Source: Sphingobium sp. SCG-1 (lineage in GTDB: Bacteria; Pseudomonadota; Alphaproteobacteria; Sphingomonadales; Sphingomonadaceae). From it: a stretch of DNA of 64,000 nucleotides. How positions within the stretch are numbered: position 1 is the stretch's first letter; the number at the start of each line of letters is the position of its first letter. Both the position numbers and the translations under genes were made by a program. The stretch spans positions 62,001 to 126,000 of the forward strand of contig NZ_CP026373.1 in NCBI RefSeq assembly GCF_002953135.1, written 5' to 3'. This document shows positions 32,433-41,227 of this stretch, piece after piece. The notes below the pieces were generated by a model, which did no database searches, was not told the origin of the DNA, and was given only the letters and a program-made list of their open reading frames with translations.

Positions 32433-33574
32433 CATCGCACCAGAAACTCTATGCCGGCGCCGCCCTTGCGCTTGCCCTTGCCGCTGGCGCCGGGTTCGGC
32501 ATTGCCCGGATGACCGCGCCCGCACCGCCAGTCGAGGCGACCGAAAAGACGCAAGCGCCATCCGATAGCGTTGCAATCACCGCAGAGGGCATCCGCTCTT
32601 CACAGATTGTCGTGGCGGCAGCCGCGTCGGGCGAACTCGATGCTGCCATTCCCGCCTCAGCGTCGGTCGAGGCCACGCCCGATGCCGAAGCGGTGCTGAC
32701 CGCCCGCGCGGCCGGGACCGTGACGCGGATCTTCAAACGAATCGGCGATACCGTCCGGGCCGGTGACACACTGGCGCTGGTCGAAAGCCGCGATGCCTCG
32801 GCGATCGCGGCGGACCGCACTGCGGCATCCGCGCGCGTGACGCTGGCGCAAAAGCAACTCTCCCGCGAGCGCAGCCTGCTCGCGCAGGGCGTATCCCCAC
32901 GGGCCGATTATGAGACCGCCGAGGCAAACCTTGCGGTGGCACGCGCCGATGCCATGCGCGCCAGCGCCGCAGCCGGCGCAGCGCGGGTTGCGGGCGATGG
33001 CCGTTCGGTGATCGTGGTCAGCCCTGTCTCGGGCCGGGTGACCGCCGCGTCCGCCAGTCTCGGCCAGTTTGTCGCCGCCGAAACCGTGCTGTTCCGCGTC
33101 GCCGATCCGAGCCGGTTGCAGATTACAGCGAGCCTGCCGCCAGCGGATGCCGACCGCGTCCGCGCCGGCGATCGTGTCGAACTCACCACTAATGACGGCA
33201 AGACCATCGAGGGCCGCGTGCGCTCGACGACCGGCGTTGTCGACCCTGAGACCCGCGCGGCCACCGTGGTCGTCGAGACCCTTGCCGGCGGCAGTCTGCT
33301 TGTCCCAGGGCAGCTCGTGCAGGCGCGCATCTTCGCCAGCGGCGGCGCGACGAAGAGCGGCGTGATGGTGCCGCAGGACGCGGTCCAGACGCTGGGGGAC
33401 CGGACCGTCTTGTTCGTGAAGACCCGCGATGGGTTCAAGGCCACAAACGTCCAGGCAGGTAGCCGCAGTGGCGGCCTTGTCGCGATCGTGTCGGGTCTGC
33501 GCGCAGGCACGCCGATCGCCACGACCAATGCCTTCCTCCTCAAGGCGGAAGTTGAGAAGGAATCGGCAGAATGA
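32429..33574 (+). CDS. czcB: RND periplasmic adaptor (CzcB type)
   Basis: 381 aa with an N-terminal anchor (about 7-27). Biotinyl/lipoyl-like segment AAGTVTRIFKRIGDTVRAGD, a helical hairpin (ARVTLAQKQLSRERSLLAQG) and barrel/membrane-proximal domains (VVETLAGGSLLVPGQLVQAR) follow in the usual order. Unlike the cusB-type adaptor it has no YYDPM heavy-metal segment and no CusF domain. Overlaps of 4 bases with czcC and czcA show a tight operon. Role: bridge between CzcA and CzcC. Confidence 0.88.
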   Translation: MTSHQKLYAGAALALALAAGAGFGIARMTAPAPPVEATEKTQAPSDSVAITAEGIRSSQIVVAAAASGELDAAIPASASVEATPDAEAVLTARAAGTVTRIFKRIGDTVRAGDTLALVESRDASAIAADRTAASARVTLAQKQLSRERSLLAQGVSPRADYETAEANLAVARADAMRASAAAGAARVAGDGRSVIVVSPVSGRVTAASASLGQFVAAETVLFRVADPSRLQITASLPPADADRVRAGDRVELTTNDGKTIEGRVRSTTGVVDPETRAATVVVETLAGGSLLVPGQLVQARIFASGGATKSGVMVPQDAVQTLGDRTVLFVKTRDGFKATNVQAGSRSGGLVAIVSGLRAGTPIATTNAFLLKAEVEKESAE

Positions 33575-36500
33575 TCGGCCGCATCCTCAATCTTTCGGTC
33601 CGCGGCCGATGGCTTGTCGCCTTCCTGACATTGCTGGTCGTCGGGTTCGGCGCCTGGCAGATCACCAAGCTGCCGATCGATGCCGTGCCCGATGTCACCA
33701 ACAGGCAAGTGCAGATCAGCACCTTCGCGCCGACCCTGGGACCGGTCGATATCGAGAAACAGGTCACCTTCCCCGTGGAGACGGCACTTGCCGGCATTCC
33801 GGGCCTGCAGATGACACGGTCCTTCTCGCGCAACGGTTTCAGCCAGGTCACCGCGGTCTTCGAGGATTCGACCGACATCTATTTTGCGCGGGCGCAGGTC
33901 ACCGAGCGCCTGGGGCAGACCAAGGACAGCTTGCCCGCCGGCATCCAGCCCAATCTTGCGCCGCTCAGCACGGGCCTGGGCGAGATTTTCTTCTATTCCG
34001 TCGCCTTCCGTCACCCCGACGGCAAGGGCCCCGAACATGTCGACGGAAAGCCCGGCTGGCAGTCCGATGGCAGCTACCTGACGCCCGAGCGTGAGCGGCT
34101 GACCACCGAACTCGCAAAGGCCGCCTATCTGCGTACCGTGCAGGATTGGATCATCCGGCCGCAGATGCGCAATGTCCCGGGCGTTGCCGGAGTCGACTCC
34201 AACGGCGGCTATGTGAAACAATATCTCGTCGAGCCCAACCTCAATGCACTCGCGACTTATGGCTTGTCGATCACGCAGCTGGCCGACGCGCTCGAAAAGG
34301 CGAACCTTTCGGCAGGCTCCAATTATGTCCGGCGCGCCGGCGAGAGCTTTCTGGTCCGTGCCGACGCGCGTCTTCGCTCCATCAGCGAGATCGAGGAAGC
34401 GGTCGTCGCCACGCGCGCGGGCGTGCCGGTGCGCGTGAAGGACGTCGGGCAGGTCGTGATCGGTGGCGCGGTCCGCACCGGTTCCGGCAGTCGGATGGGA
34501 TCGGAGGCGGTCATCTCCACCGTCCTGATGCTGGTCGGCCAGAACAGCCGCATCGTCGCGAACAGCGCGGCGGAAAAGCTGATCGAGGTCAACAAGTCTC
34601 TGCCGCCCGACATCTTCGCCGAGCCGGTCTACAACCGCTCCAAGCTGGTCAACGCCACGATCGCGACGGTCGAAAAGAATCTGGTCGAAGGCGCGCTGCT
34701 GGTCATCGTCGTGCTGTTCCTGCTGCTCGGCAACATCCGGGCGGCGCTGGTGACGGCCGCGGTCATTCCCATCACGATGCTGATGACGGCGGCGGGGATG
34801 AACGGGCTGGGCGTCTCTGGCAACCTCATGAGTCTCGGCGCGCTCGACTTCGGCCTGATCGTCGATGGCGCGGTCATCATCGTCGAAAATACCCTGCGCC
34901 GCTTTGCCGAGCGACAGGCGCATGAGGGCCGACTCCTGACGTTGCGCGAACGATTGGGCGAAACCGTCGAGGCATCGCAGGAGATGGTGCGACCGACCGT
35001 GTACGGTCAGCTCATCATCTTCCTGGTCTTCGTGCCGCTGCTGACGTTCCAGGGTGTCGAAGGCAAGACGTTCGCGCCCATGGCGATCACGCTGATGGTG
35101 GCGCTGGCCTCGGCTTTCGTGCTGTCGATCACCTTCGTTCCGGCGATGATCGCGATCGTCATCAAGGGCAAAGTCAGCGAGATCGAGGTGAAACCGATCC
35201 GCTGGTTCAAGGAGAAGTACGCGCCCATGCTCGCCAAAGCGGTCGAGCGGCCCATGCCATTTATCATGGGCGGCGTGGCCGTGTTCCTTGCAGCGGTATT
35301 GAGCTTCGGCTTCCTGGGCGAGGAGTTCATGCCGCAGCTCGACGAGAAGGACATCACAGTCACCAACTTCCGGGTGCCATCGGCCTCGATCGACCAGTCG
35401 ACCCAGATGCAGCTCCAGATTGAGAATGCGCTCAAAACCTTGCCCGAGGTGGCGCTGGTCTTCTCCAAGAACGGCAATGCCGACCTTGGCACCGATCCGA
35501 TGCCGCCCAACGCGTCGGATACCTATGTCATCCCGAAGCCCGAAAGCGAATGGCCGGCGGAGGTGAAATCCAAGGACGACATTCTCAGGCGGATCGAGGC
35601 CCGCATGAAGCCGCTGATCGGCAACCGCACCGAAATCCAGCAGCCGATCCAGATGCGTTTCAACGAGCTCATTGCCGGTGTCCGCTCCGATGTCGCGGTC
35701 AAGCTCTACGGTGACGATCTGGAGCAGATGAGCGAGCAGGCCAGGCGCATCGCTGGCGTGCTGCGCGCCATCCCCGGTGCGGGCGATGTGAGCGCCGAGC
35801 AGACTGACGGCGCGCCGACGTTCGATGTGAAGATCGATCGGCTCGCCGCCGCGCGTTACGGGCTGACGGTGGAGGATGTCGCCAATACGGTTGCCGCAGC
35901 GCTCGGCGGCCGGGAAGCAGGCCTCCTATTCGAAGGCGATCGGCGCTTCTCGGTGGTCGTGCGGTTGCCCGATGCCCAACGCGACGATCTTGAGACACTG
36001 GGCGCCATCCCGGTGATGTTGCCCGCGCCTGACGGACAGATAGCGCGGTCGATCCCGCTGCGCGAAGTGGCACGGTTCAGCTACACGCAGGGCCTCAACC
36101 AGATCAGCCGCGAAAACGGCAAGCGGATGGTGGTGGTGCAGGTCAATGTGCGGGGCCGCGATCTCGGCGGGTTCGTGGCCGAGGCGCAGGACAGGATCGG
36201 CAAGCTCGATCTTCCCCCGGGCATGCACACGGGCTGGGGCGGGACGTTCGAGAGCCTTCAGTCCGCGCGACTTCGGCTGATGATCGTGGTGCCGATCTGC
36301 TTCGTCGCGATCTATGCGCTGCTCTACATGGCGCTGGGTGGGTTCATACCCGCCGCGATCGTGTTCAGTGCGGTGCCGATGGCCTTGGCGGGCGGTGTGT
36401 TTGCCTTGCTCCTTCGCGGCATTCCATTCTCGATCACGGCAGCGGTTGGGTTCATTGCGCTATCGGGCGTGGCCGTTCTCAACGGACTGGTGATGATGAG

Positions 36501-36807
36501 TTCGATCCGGAAGCAGCGGGAAGATGGCGCGGCAGAAGAGGATGCGATCATCGGCGGCGCCATGGAGCGTGTGAGGCCAGTGTTGATGACGGCATTGGTG
36601 GCGAGCCTTGGTTTCATACCGATGGCCTTGGCGACCGGGACGGGAGCCGAGGTTCAACGCCCGCTGGCGACGGTCGTGATCGGCGGGCTCATTACCTCGA
36701 CCGCGCTGACCTTGCTGGTGTTGCCAGCGATCTCGGCCATGATGTTCCGCTATCTGGCGCGGCGCCAAGGACGCGGGGAGCACCAAGCGACATTGCGACC
36801 AGCTTGA
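33571..36807 (+). CDS. czcA: RND heavy-metal efflux pump, CzcA type
   Basis: 1078 aa, 12-TM RND pump. TM4 reads LDFGLIVDGAVIIVENTLRR, with the Asp-Asp-Glu triad of divalent-cation (Co/Zn/Cd, or Ni) CzcA/CnrA pumps. The porter domain carries EFMPQLDEKDITVTNFRVPS. It forms the last gene of the czcCBA operon and is followed by a hairpin. It is likely to export Zn/Co/Cd or Ni; the exact metal cannot be read from sequence. It complements the monovalent-metal cus system 5 kb upstream. Confidence 0.9.
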   Translation: MIGRILNLSVRGRWLVAFLTLLVVGFGAWQITKLPIDAVPDVTNRQVQISTFAPTLGPVDIEKQVTFPVETALAGIPGLQMTRSFSRNGFSQVTAVFEDSTDIYFARAQVTERLGQTKDSLPAGIQPNLAPLSTGLGEIFFYSVAFRHPDGKGPEHVDGKPGWQSDGSYLTPERERLTTELAKAAYLRTVQDWIIRPQMRNVPGVAGVDSNGGYVKQYLVEPNLNALATYGLSITQLADALEKANLSAGSNYVRRAGESFLVRADARLRSISEIEEAVVATRAGVPVRVKDVGQVVIGGAVRTGSGSRMGSEAVISTVLMLVGQNSRIVANSAAEKLIEVNKSLPPDIFAEPVYNRSKLVNATIATVEKNLVEGALLVIVVLFLLLGNIRAALVTAAVIPITMLMTAAGMNGLGVSGNLMSLGALDFGLIVDGAVIIVENTLRRFAERQAHEGRLLTLRERLGETVEASQEMVRPTVYGQLIIFLVFVPLLTFQGVEGKTFAPMAITLMVALASAFVLSITFVPAMIAIVIKGKVSEIEVKPIRWFKEKYAPMLAKAVERPMPFIMGGVAVFLAAVLSFGFLGEEFMPQLDEKDITVTNFRVPSASIDQSTQMQLQIENALKTLPEVALVFSKNGNADLGTDPMPPNASDTYVIPKPESEWPAEVKSKDDILRRIEARMKPLIGNRTEIQQPIQMRFNELIAGVRSDVAVKLYGDDLEQMSEQARRIAGVLRAIPGAGDVSAEQTDGAPTFDVKIDRLAAARYGLTVEDVANTVAAALGGREAGLLFEGDRRFSVVVRLPDAQRDDLETLGAIPVMLPAPDGQIARSIPLREVARFSYTQGLNQISRENGKRMVVVQVNVRGRDLGGFVAEAQDRIGKLDLPPGMHTGWGGTFESLQSARLRLMIVVPICFVAIYALLYMALGGFIPAAIVFSAVPMALAGGVFALLLRGIPFSITAAVGFIALSGVAVLNGLVMMSSIRKQREDGAAEEDAIIGGAMERVRPVLMTALVASLGFIPMALATGTGAEVQRPLATVVIGGLITSTALTLLVLPAISAMMFRYLARRQGRGEHQATLRPA

Positions 36808-36813
36808 CGATCA

Positions 36814-36843
36814 GTCCTCCGACGACGGCTCTAGTCGGAGGAC
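36814..36843. terminator. Hairpin after czcA
   Basis: GTCCTCCGAC and GTCGGAGGAC form a perfect 10-bp stem with a 10-base loop, beginning 6 bases after the czcA stop. No T-run follows, so termination strength is uncertain. Confidence 0.6.
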
Positions 36844-37181
36844 AGGGAAGGGCCGAAGGTGTTCAGCACCAAACGCAGACTCACGCCCGATATTCAAATT
36901 TGACAATAGTTGGTATAAGCCGATGACAGGGTTCATCGGAGATGGAGACCGACCAGCCAACGGATCGGCTCGTCGACGCGCTCGGCAGCAAAGGTGCCGA
37001 ACACGCGCCTCGGACACCATAACGACGCCGCTAACGCCTGTAGCCAGGCCGCGCGTGGTGAGAGCCGCGGTGCGATCGCAACGACGATCGATTCACCGCT
37101 CGTGGCGTTGGTCAGGAAGCCAGCTAGAAACATTGCCGGATGACGTCCGTTCGTAGGAACGCGAGCCAAGTTTGGACTGTG
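36844..37181. other. Gap with no confident gene
   Basis: A minus-strand frame from 37169 to 36933 (78 aa, containing FLAGFLTNATSGESIVVAIAP) reads somewhat protein-like but has no recognised family, no good ribosome site and no partner. It may be a remnant of an older gene. Nothing else is evident here. Confidence 0.3.
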
Positions 37182-37224
37182 TCACCAGTGTCACTTTACC
37201 CGGGCGGTAAAGTGACACTGGTGA
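37182..37224. repeat. Perfect 19-bp inverted repeat
   Basis: TCACCAGTGTCACTTTACC (37182-37200), a 5-base centre CGGGC, then the exact reverse complement (37206-37224), followed by TTTTTG. It lies 63 bases before the next gene. It could be an operator for that gene's product, or an intrinsic terminator. Confidence 0.65.
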
Positions 37225-37287
37225 TTTTTGTTGAGCCGGATCATTTAGGGGGATTCACAGCGGAATCGCTTGTGCTAGATTCCTGCT

Positions 37288-37839
37288 ATGTTCCACCAAG
37301 CCGAGCTCTTTGACCATATCAGACAGGCCCCGCTGGCTGTGGCGCCGCCGACCGTCGCGCTGCCAGATCTTGTCGAGCGCGTATCGCAGGTATCGAAACG
37401 TCCCAGATATGTGTTACTCATCCTCAACCTGATCGCGAAAGCCGCAGGAGAGAATGGCAGTCTCGGACCCTATGTGCGAAGCGAAGCCAACCAGGTTCCG
37501 GTACGCGACTGGCTATGCCAGGCACTGGCGCCGTTGGCCAATCGCGACTGTCGGCGCAAGGCCATGATTGCAGCGGTTCGGTCGCAGCTGATTGCAAAGG
37601 CTGAAACCTCGGAAAATGGGCGCGATCTGGCTCAGCAGCAAGATGAGGAGATCGAAGCACGCATCCTGCGATCCGGTCGGACGAACGTTAGCCGGGCGGT
37701 ATCTGACCTTGTGCGCGCTGGATTGCTGCATCGCCATTATCAGGGGTTCCGCGTCGATCATCCCAATCGGGGCGCGCAGCGCGAAGCCGTCTATACGATC
37801 GCGCCGGATGTGCGGCTGGCGTTGGCAAGCGGCTACTGA
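37288..37839 (+). CDS. Hypothetical protein with a winged-helix-like C-terminus
   Basis: 183 aa. No named family recognised. The C-terminal third (RSGRTNVSRAVSDLVRAGLL then HRHYQGFRVDHPNRG, AVYTIAPDVR) has the look of a winged helix: a recognition-helix-like segment followed by a beta wing. The middle is helical and charged. It stands alone behind a perfect inverted repeat, which suggests a small DNA-binding regulator or a replication accessory acting on that repeat. The start at ATG 37288 has no strong Shine-Dalgarno. Confidence 0.55.
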   Translation: MFHQAELFDHIRQAPLAVAPPTVALPDLVERVSQVSKRPRYVLLILNLIAKAAGENGSLGPYVRSEANQVPVRDWLCQALAPLANRDCRRKAMIAAVRSQLIAKAETSENGRDLAQQQDEEIEARILRSGRTNVSRAVSDLVRAGLLHRHYQGFRVDHPNRGAQREAVYTIAPDVRLALASGY

Positions 37840-38008
37840 GACGGAGGTAAATCATATCTCAATATCATCGAACATTGGCTTTCTAGCGCTCCTAGATGCG
37901 AGATTCGAAGAGGTGCGCAGATACACCGTCGGTTCGATTGCACTATCAAAATCCCGCCCATCTGAGGAGCTGCGATCGTATGCGCGGGAATTCTAACGAC
38001 GCTACTGC

Positions 38009-38200
38009 CTAACGACCAAGAGCCTTTGCGGAGACGCCTGCGATACCCCAATTCTCCTTCGGAACCTCTTGAATCCAGACCCGCACATTCTCTTGCGGCG
38101 CTCCCACCGCATCTACAAGAGCTTGAGTTACTTTCTCAATGACGGCCTGCTTTTGATCTTCGGTGCGACCCTCCAGAATAAAAATTTGCGCAAACGGCAT
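38009..38200 (-). CDS. dmpI: 4-oxalocrotonate tautomerase
   Basis: 63 aa from ATG 38200 (AGGAGA upstream), the normal family length. After Met removal the catalytic Pro1 is exposed, and R11 (LEGR) and R39 (VRV) of the active site are present. Position 50, usually Phe, is Trp here (KENWGI). It isomerises 2-hydroxymuconate to 2-oxo-3-hexenedioate in the dehydrogenative branch of meta cleavage. It lies 75 bases downstream of the sigma54 activator on the same strand, not in the main catabolic operon, so its expression may follow that of the regulator. Confidence 0.9.
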   Translation of the reverse strand: MPFAQIFILEGRTEDQKQAVIEKVTQALVDAVGAPQENVRVWIQEVPKENWGIAGVSAKALGR

Positions 38201-38275
38201 GTTAAATCTCCTGAACCATGTTAAGCGAAACAGCAACATAAAGGCTTTGCGAACCACCACTGTCTTGAGATAACC

Positions 38276-40090
38276 CTAGACTGAGTCGCTTTTCTCTCCC
38301 GAAAGCCGTTTGAGACGATATGCGTACTGAGGACGAGTAAGGCCAAGAATTCGGGCCCCTTCTGAAACGTTGCCATCGGCCTTACTTATCGCCCGTTCTA
38401 GCAAAAGGCTTTCGACGGTGTCCATGCTGGCGCGGGACTCGATCAAGCCGTCTACCAGTTCTTTCAGATCTAACATTCGATCTTTGGAGTTACCGGCAAC
38501 ATCTGTCCGGTTTCTTTCGAAGCGACCGTCCGCTGCCATCGACAACAATTCTGTATCCAAACGTTCGCCTGAGGTGAACAGGTGGCAGACGTCGATGCCC
38601 TCTCCCTCAGGGGCTAAGATCACACCGCGTTCGATCACGTTTTCAAGTTCTCGGACGTTGCCGGGCCAAGCATAGGAAAACATGGCACCAATAGCTCGTT
38701 GAGTGAATCCACTGTGCGATTTTCCATGCCGGACGTTAAACAAGTGTAGAAAATGCTCCATTAATGGAGAAATATCCGCTCGTCTTTCCCGCAAAGGCGG
38801 AATTGTTATCGGGAATACATTGAGCCGATAGAAAAGGTCTTGCCGAAATTCACCACTCGCTACACGCTGTCGAAGATCCTCGTTGGTCGCAGCTACTACC
38901 CGGACATCAATCCGTCTAGTTTTCGTATCTCCCACTCGCTCCACTTCGCGCTCCTGCAATACACGGAGCAACTTTCCCTGGGCTGGCAGTGACAACGTGC
39001 CAATTTCGTCAAGAAAAATTGTCCCACCATCAGCGCGCTCGAAACGCCCTGGCCTGTCCTCTGTTGCGCCCGTATATGCTCCCTTTACGACTCCAAACAG
39101 TTCTGCCTCAATAAGCTGCTCTGGTACGGCGGCACAATTGACAGCGATAAATGGACCTTTCGGACGAGAAGAAATCCGCTGCAAAGTTCTAGCAAAAACT
39201 TCCTTACCCACTCCGCTCTCGCCAAGCAGAAGTACGGAAGCGCTCGTAGGAGCGACCTTCTCAAGCATATGACAGACAAGGTTGAATCCAGCTGAGGCAC
39301 CGACGAGATCGCGCGACGACGTGATCGCTGGCAGTCGCCCCTCGGCTGTTACCTTTTCTGCTGAGGCGTTGACCGGGCGCGGCGGCGGTTTGCCAGCATT
39401 GACGAACTTTTGCGGCTGCAAGTATCTTAAATCGTCGACTGCCTCCGGCCCCCACTCAGCAACTGGCTTACCAATGATCCGACAGGCCGAGTGGCCCGTT
39501 GCGCGACATTCTACTTCCCGATACGCAATGGGTCTACCGACAAAGGCGGACGTGTAACCCGATGCATATCCCAATTGTGTCCAGCAGGCGGCTTCGCTCG
39601 ACACGCCGTAAGAATCAATGTGCACTTCGTCTTCCCAACTGTCGTGCCAAATGAACTCTGCAAAGAAACTACCGGTTTTGGCATCGGACATGACTGAAAC
39701 TGGCTCAACACGGCCAACGCCCTCAAGTGCGTGCAGCTGTGGCCCGACAAGAAAGAACTCGTCAAAGGTGCTTTGCCCCCGGACCTTCACAGCCAGCTCC
39801 GCGTCCTGGGCGCCGGATGCATATCCGATTCTCATTAAAAGGGCTTTTGCAGCAGCCATTCCGATTGTAGTAACCAATTCCTCCCGGAGCGCGCGCATGG
39901 CCCGAGTGTGCATCAACACCATCCTATCGCCGCCCAGCCAAATATGTCCCGTCCCCGGCGAAAATCTCAGTTGCTCGGTTAGATCGTCAATGTTTGGCAG
40001 TTCGATGCCGGCTCTCAATGAGCCGTTACGAACAGCATGATCGCCGCAATTTTCATGCGAGGCGCCGTTAGGGTTATCAGCTGAAGCCAT
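38276..40090 (-). CDS. dmpR: Sigma54-dependent aromatic-sensing activator (DmpR/XylR/TbuT type)
   Basis: 604 aa from ATG 40090, with GGAG five bases upstream; a longer frame to 40249 is unlikely. The N-terminal aromatic-sensing XylR_N/V4R domain (about 25-220) has GHIWLGGDRMVLMHTRAM, LMRIGYASGAQDAELA, VGPQLHALEG and GYASGYTSAF. The AAA+ domain follows, with Walker A GESGVGKE, the sigma54 loop as GAYTGA (Tyr instead of Phe), and Walker B GGTIFLDE. A Fis-type HTH ends it (NVSEGARILGLTRPQYAYRL). Effector binding to the sensor domain is expected to relieve repression of the ATPase. It is divergent from the phenol hydroxylase operon. Confidence 0.9.
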   Translation of the reverse strand: MASADNPNGASHENCGDHAVRNGSLRAGIELPNIDDLTEQLRFSPGTGHIWLGGDRMVLMHTRAMRALREELVTTIGMAAAKALLMRIGYASGAQDAELAVKVRGQSTFDEFFLVGPQLHALEGVGRVEPVSVMSDAKTGSFFAEFIWHDSWEDEVHIDSYGVSSEAACWTQLGYASGYTSAFVGRPIAYREVECRATGHSACRIIGKPVAEWGPEAVDDLRYLQPQKFVNAGKPPPRPVNASAEKVTAEGRLPAITSSRDLVGASAGFNLVCHMLEKVAPTSASVLLLGESGVGKEVFARTLQRISSRPKGPFIAVNCAAVPEQLIEAELFGVVKGAYTGATEDRPGRFERADGGTIFLDEIGTLSLPAQGKLLRVLQEREVERVGDTKTRRIDVRVVAATNEDLRQRVASGEFRQDLFYRLNVFPITIPPLRERRADISPLMEHFLHLFNVRHGKSHSGFTQRAIGAMFSYAWPGNVRELENVIERGVILAPEGEGIDVCHLFTSGERLDTELLSMAADGRFERNRTDVAGNSKDRMLDLKELVDGLIESRASMDTVESLLLERAISKADGNVSEGARILGLTRPQYAYRLKRLSGEKSDSV

Positions 40091-40839
40091 CACCTCTCCA
40101 CCGCTGGCACATTCCAGCATTTCCCCAAATGGTATATAGGGATCGTGTGGAGTCAAGCTAAAAGTTAACCATTTGAGCAATTGCTCAGAACCTAGTCGGA
40201 CCGTGTAGCGCAACGAGGCATCCCGAGAAAAGCGGGGCTCTTGGAGCAATCCGACGGGGCGTCACTGAGCGACCGCGACTCGCGGGATACGTATCGACAA
40301 GATGGCTCAGTAGAATGGCGGTTGTAAGATTTGGCAGTAACGCAACGGAGTTTGCAGGGCCAGCAAGGTACATTGAGCGTGGAGCACCAATCTTCTGCAC
40401 TTTGCTGACATGGTCGGCAACGACGAACATTGCTTGAAGCTCGCGGCTCTCGTGTGCGCCGAACGTAAGATCGTCGCCATCACGCTCGATGTTCGCAATC
40501 GATCAGTGCGGGGGGCTCTGCGAAAGCAAGGCGAATTGACGAGGGACGGTGGAAACGATGCCTGGCTATGAGGCAATGTTTGGTCTTGGACTGGCCAAAC
40601 CGCGCTCCGCCGTTGTGGCCGGAGCAGCGCGGCGGTTGCCCCGTCGCCTGGTGACACCGTCCGCAGTCCGACCGTCTGCAATCATCGATCTAATCGTCAA
40701 AATCGTTTGATCATCGCTTTCCGATTTGATGAAGAGTCTCGATTGTGACGAACACCGATGGCGCGTCATTTCACGACAGTGTCAATTATTTCTATGATAT
40801 AACAGTAGCTTATGGAGTGCATTAGGTGCCGGCGATTTA
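40091..40839. other. Long intergenic region between activator and phenol hydroxylase operon
   Basis: About 750 bases without a convincing gene. It presumably holds the activator promoter. A weak upstream-activator candidate, TCAAAATCGTTTGA (40697-40710; 5-bp arms), lies roughly 155-170 bases before the expected operon start, a normal distance for DmpR/XylR sites. Several short frames in 40185-40770 are arginine/serine-rich and not protein-like. Confidence 0.4.
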
Positions 40840-40855
40840 TGGCACGTCGTTTGCA
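40840..40855 (+). promoter_or_regulatory. Sigma54 promoter of the phenol hydroxylase operon
   Basis: TGGCACGTCGTTTGCA: a full match to the -24/-12 consensus TGGCACG-N4-TTGCA with the required spacing between GG and GC. The dmpK start follows 66 bases downstream. Confidence 0.85.
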
Positions 40856-40921
40856 TAGGTTAGGCTGTGATAGTGGAAACGAGAAGGCGCGCAGATTGCC
40901 CTCGAACGCCTGGAGAGTTAG

Positions 40922-41227
40922 ATGCCTCATGGGAATATAGAGCAGCCAAAGCCTCTGGACGTGACCGAGCGTTGGGCACAAGTCACCGGCGCGCATGGGC
41001 GCTTCGTCTTATTCAATTTCGTTGTGGCAGATCCCGATTTATCGGTAGACCTAATCCTGCCCTACAAAGCTTTCACTGAATTCTGCGCTACCAACCGAGC
41101 AGTTCTGACCGTTGAACCGGGAGCCGCTGCCCCGTTCGAGCGCCTGAAGTGGCTCTCCAAGGACGCGGATGGCGAGCGAACTCAGGCACGCAATGAATAT
41201 ACCGGACAAAAGAGGGTCTCCCGATGA
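40922..41227 (+). CDS. dmpK: Phenol hydroxylase assembly subunit (DmpK type)
   Basis: 101 aa. Matches the DmpK/LapK family by FVLFNFVVADPDLSVDLILP and size. In characterised systems DmpK is not needed for the reaction itself but assists iron loading or assembly of the hydroxylase. It is the first gene after the sigma54 promoter, and its stop overlaps the start of dmpL by 4 bases. The C-terminal 20 residues are charged and less conserved. Confidence 0.85.
   Translation: MPHGNIEQPKPLDVTERWAQVTGAHGRFVLFNFVVADPDLSVDLILPYKAFTEFCATNRAVLTVEPGAAAPFERLKWLSKDADGERTQARNEYTGQKRVSR

Noticed and set aside
32908..34923. 671-codon minus-strand frame across czcB/czcA
   Set aside because: Antisense shadow of two clear efflux genes.
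40185..40770. Several short frames between the activator and dmpK, considered as a transposase remnant
   Set aside because: No transposase motif, terminal repeat or target duplication could be found; composition is Arg/Ser-rich.
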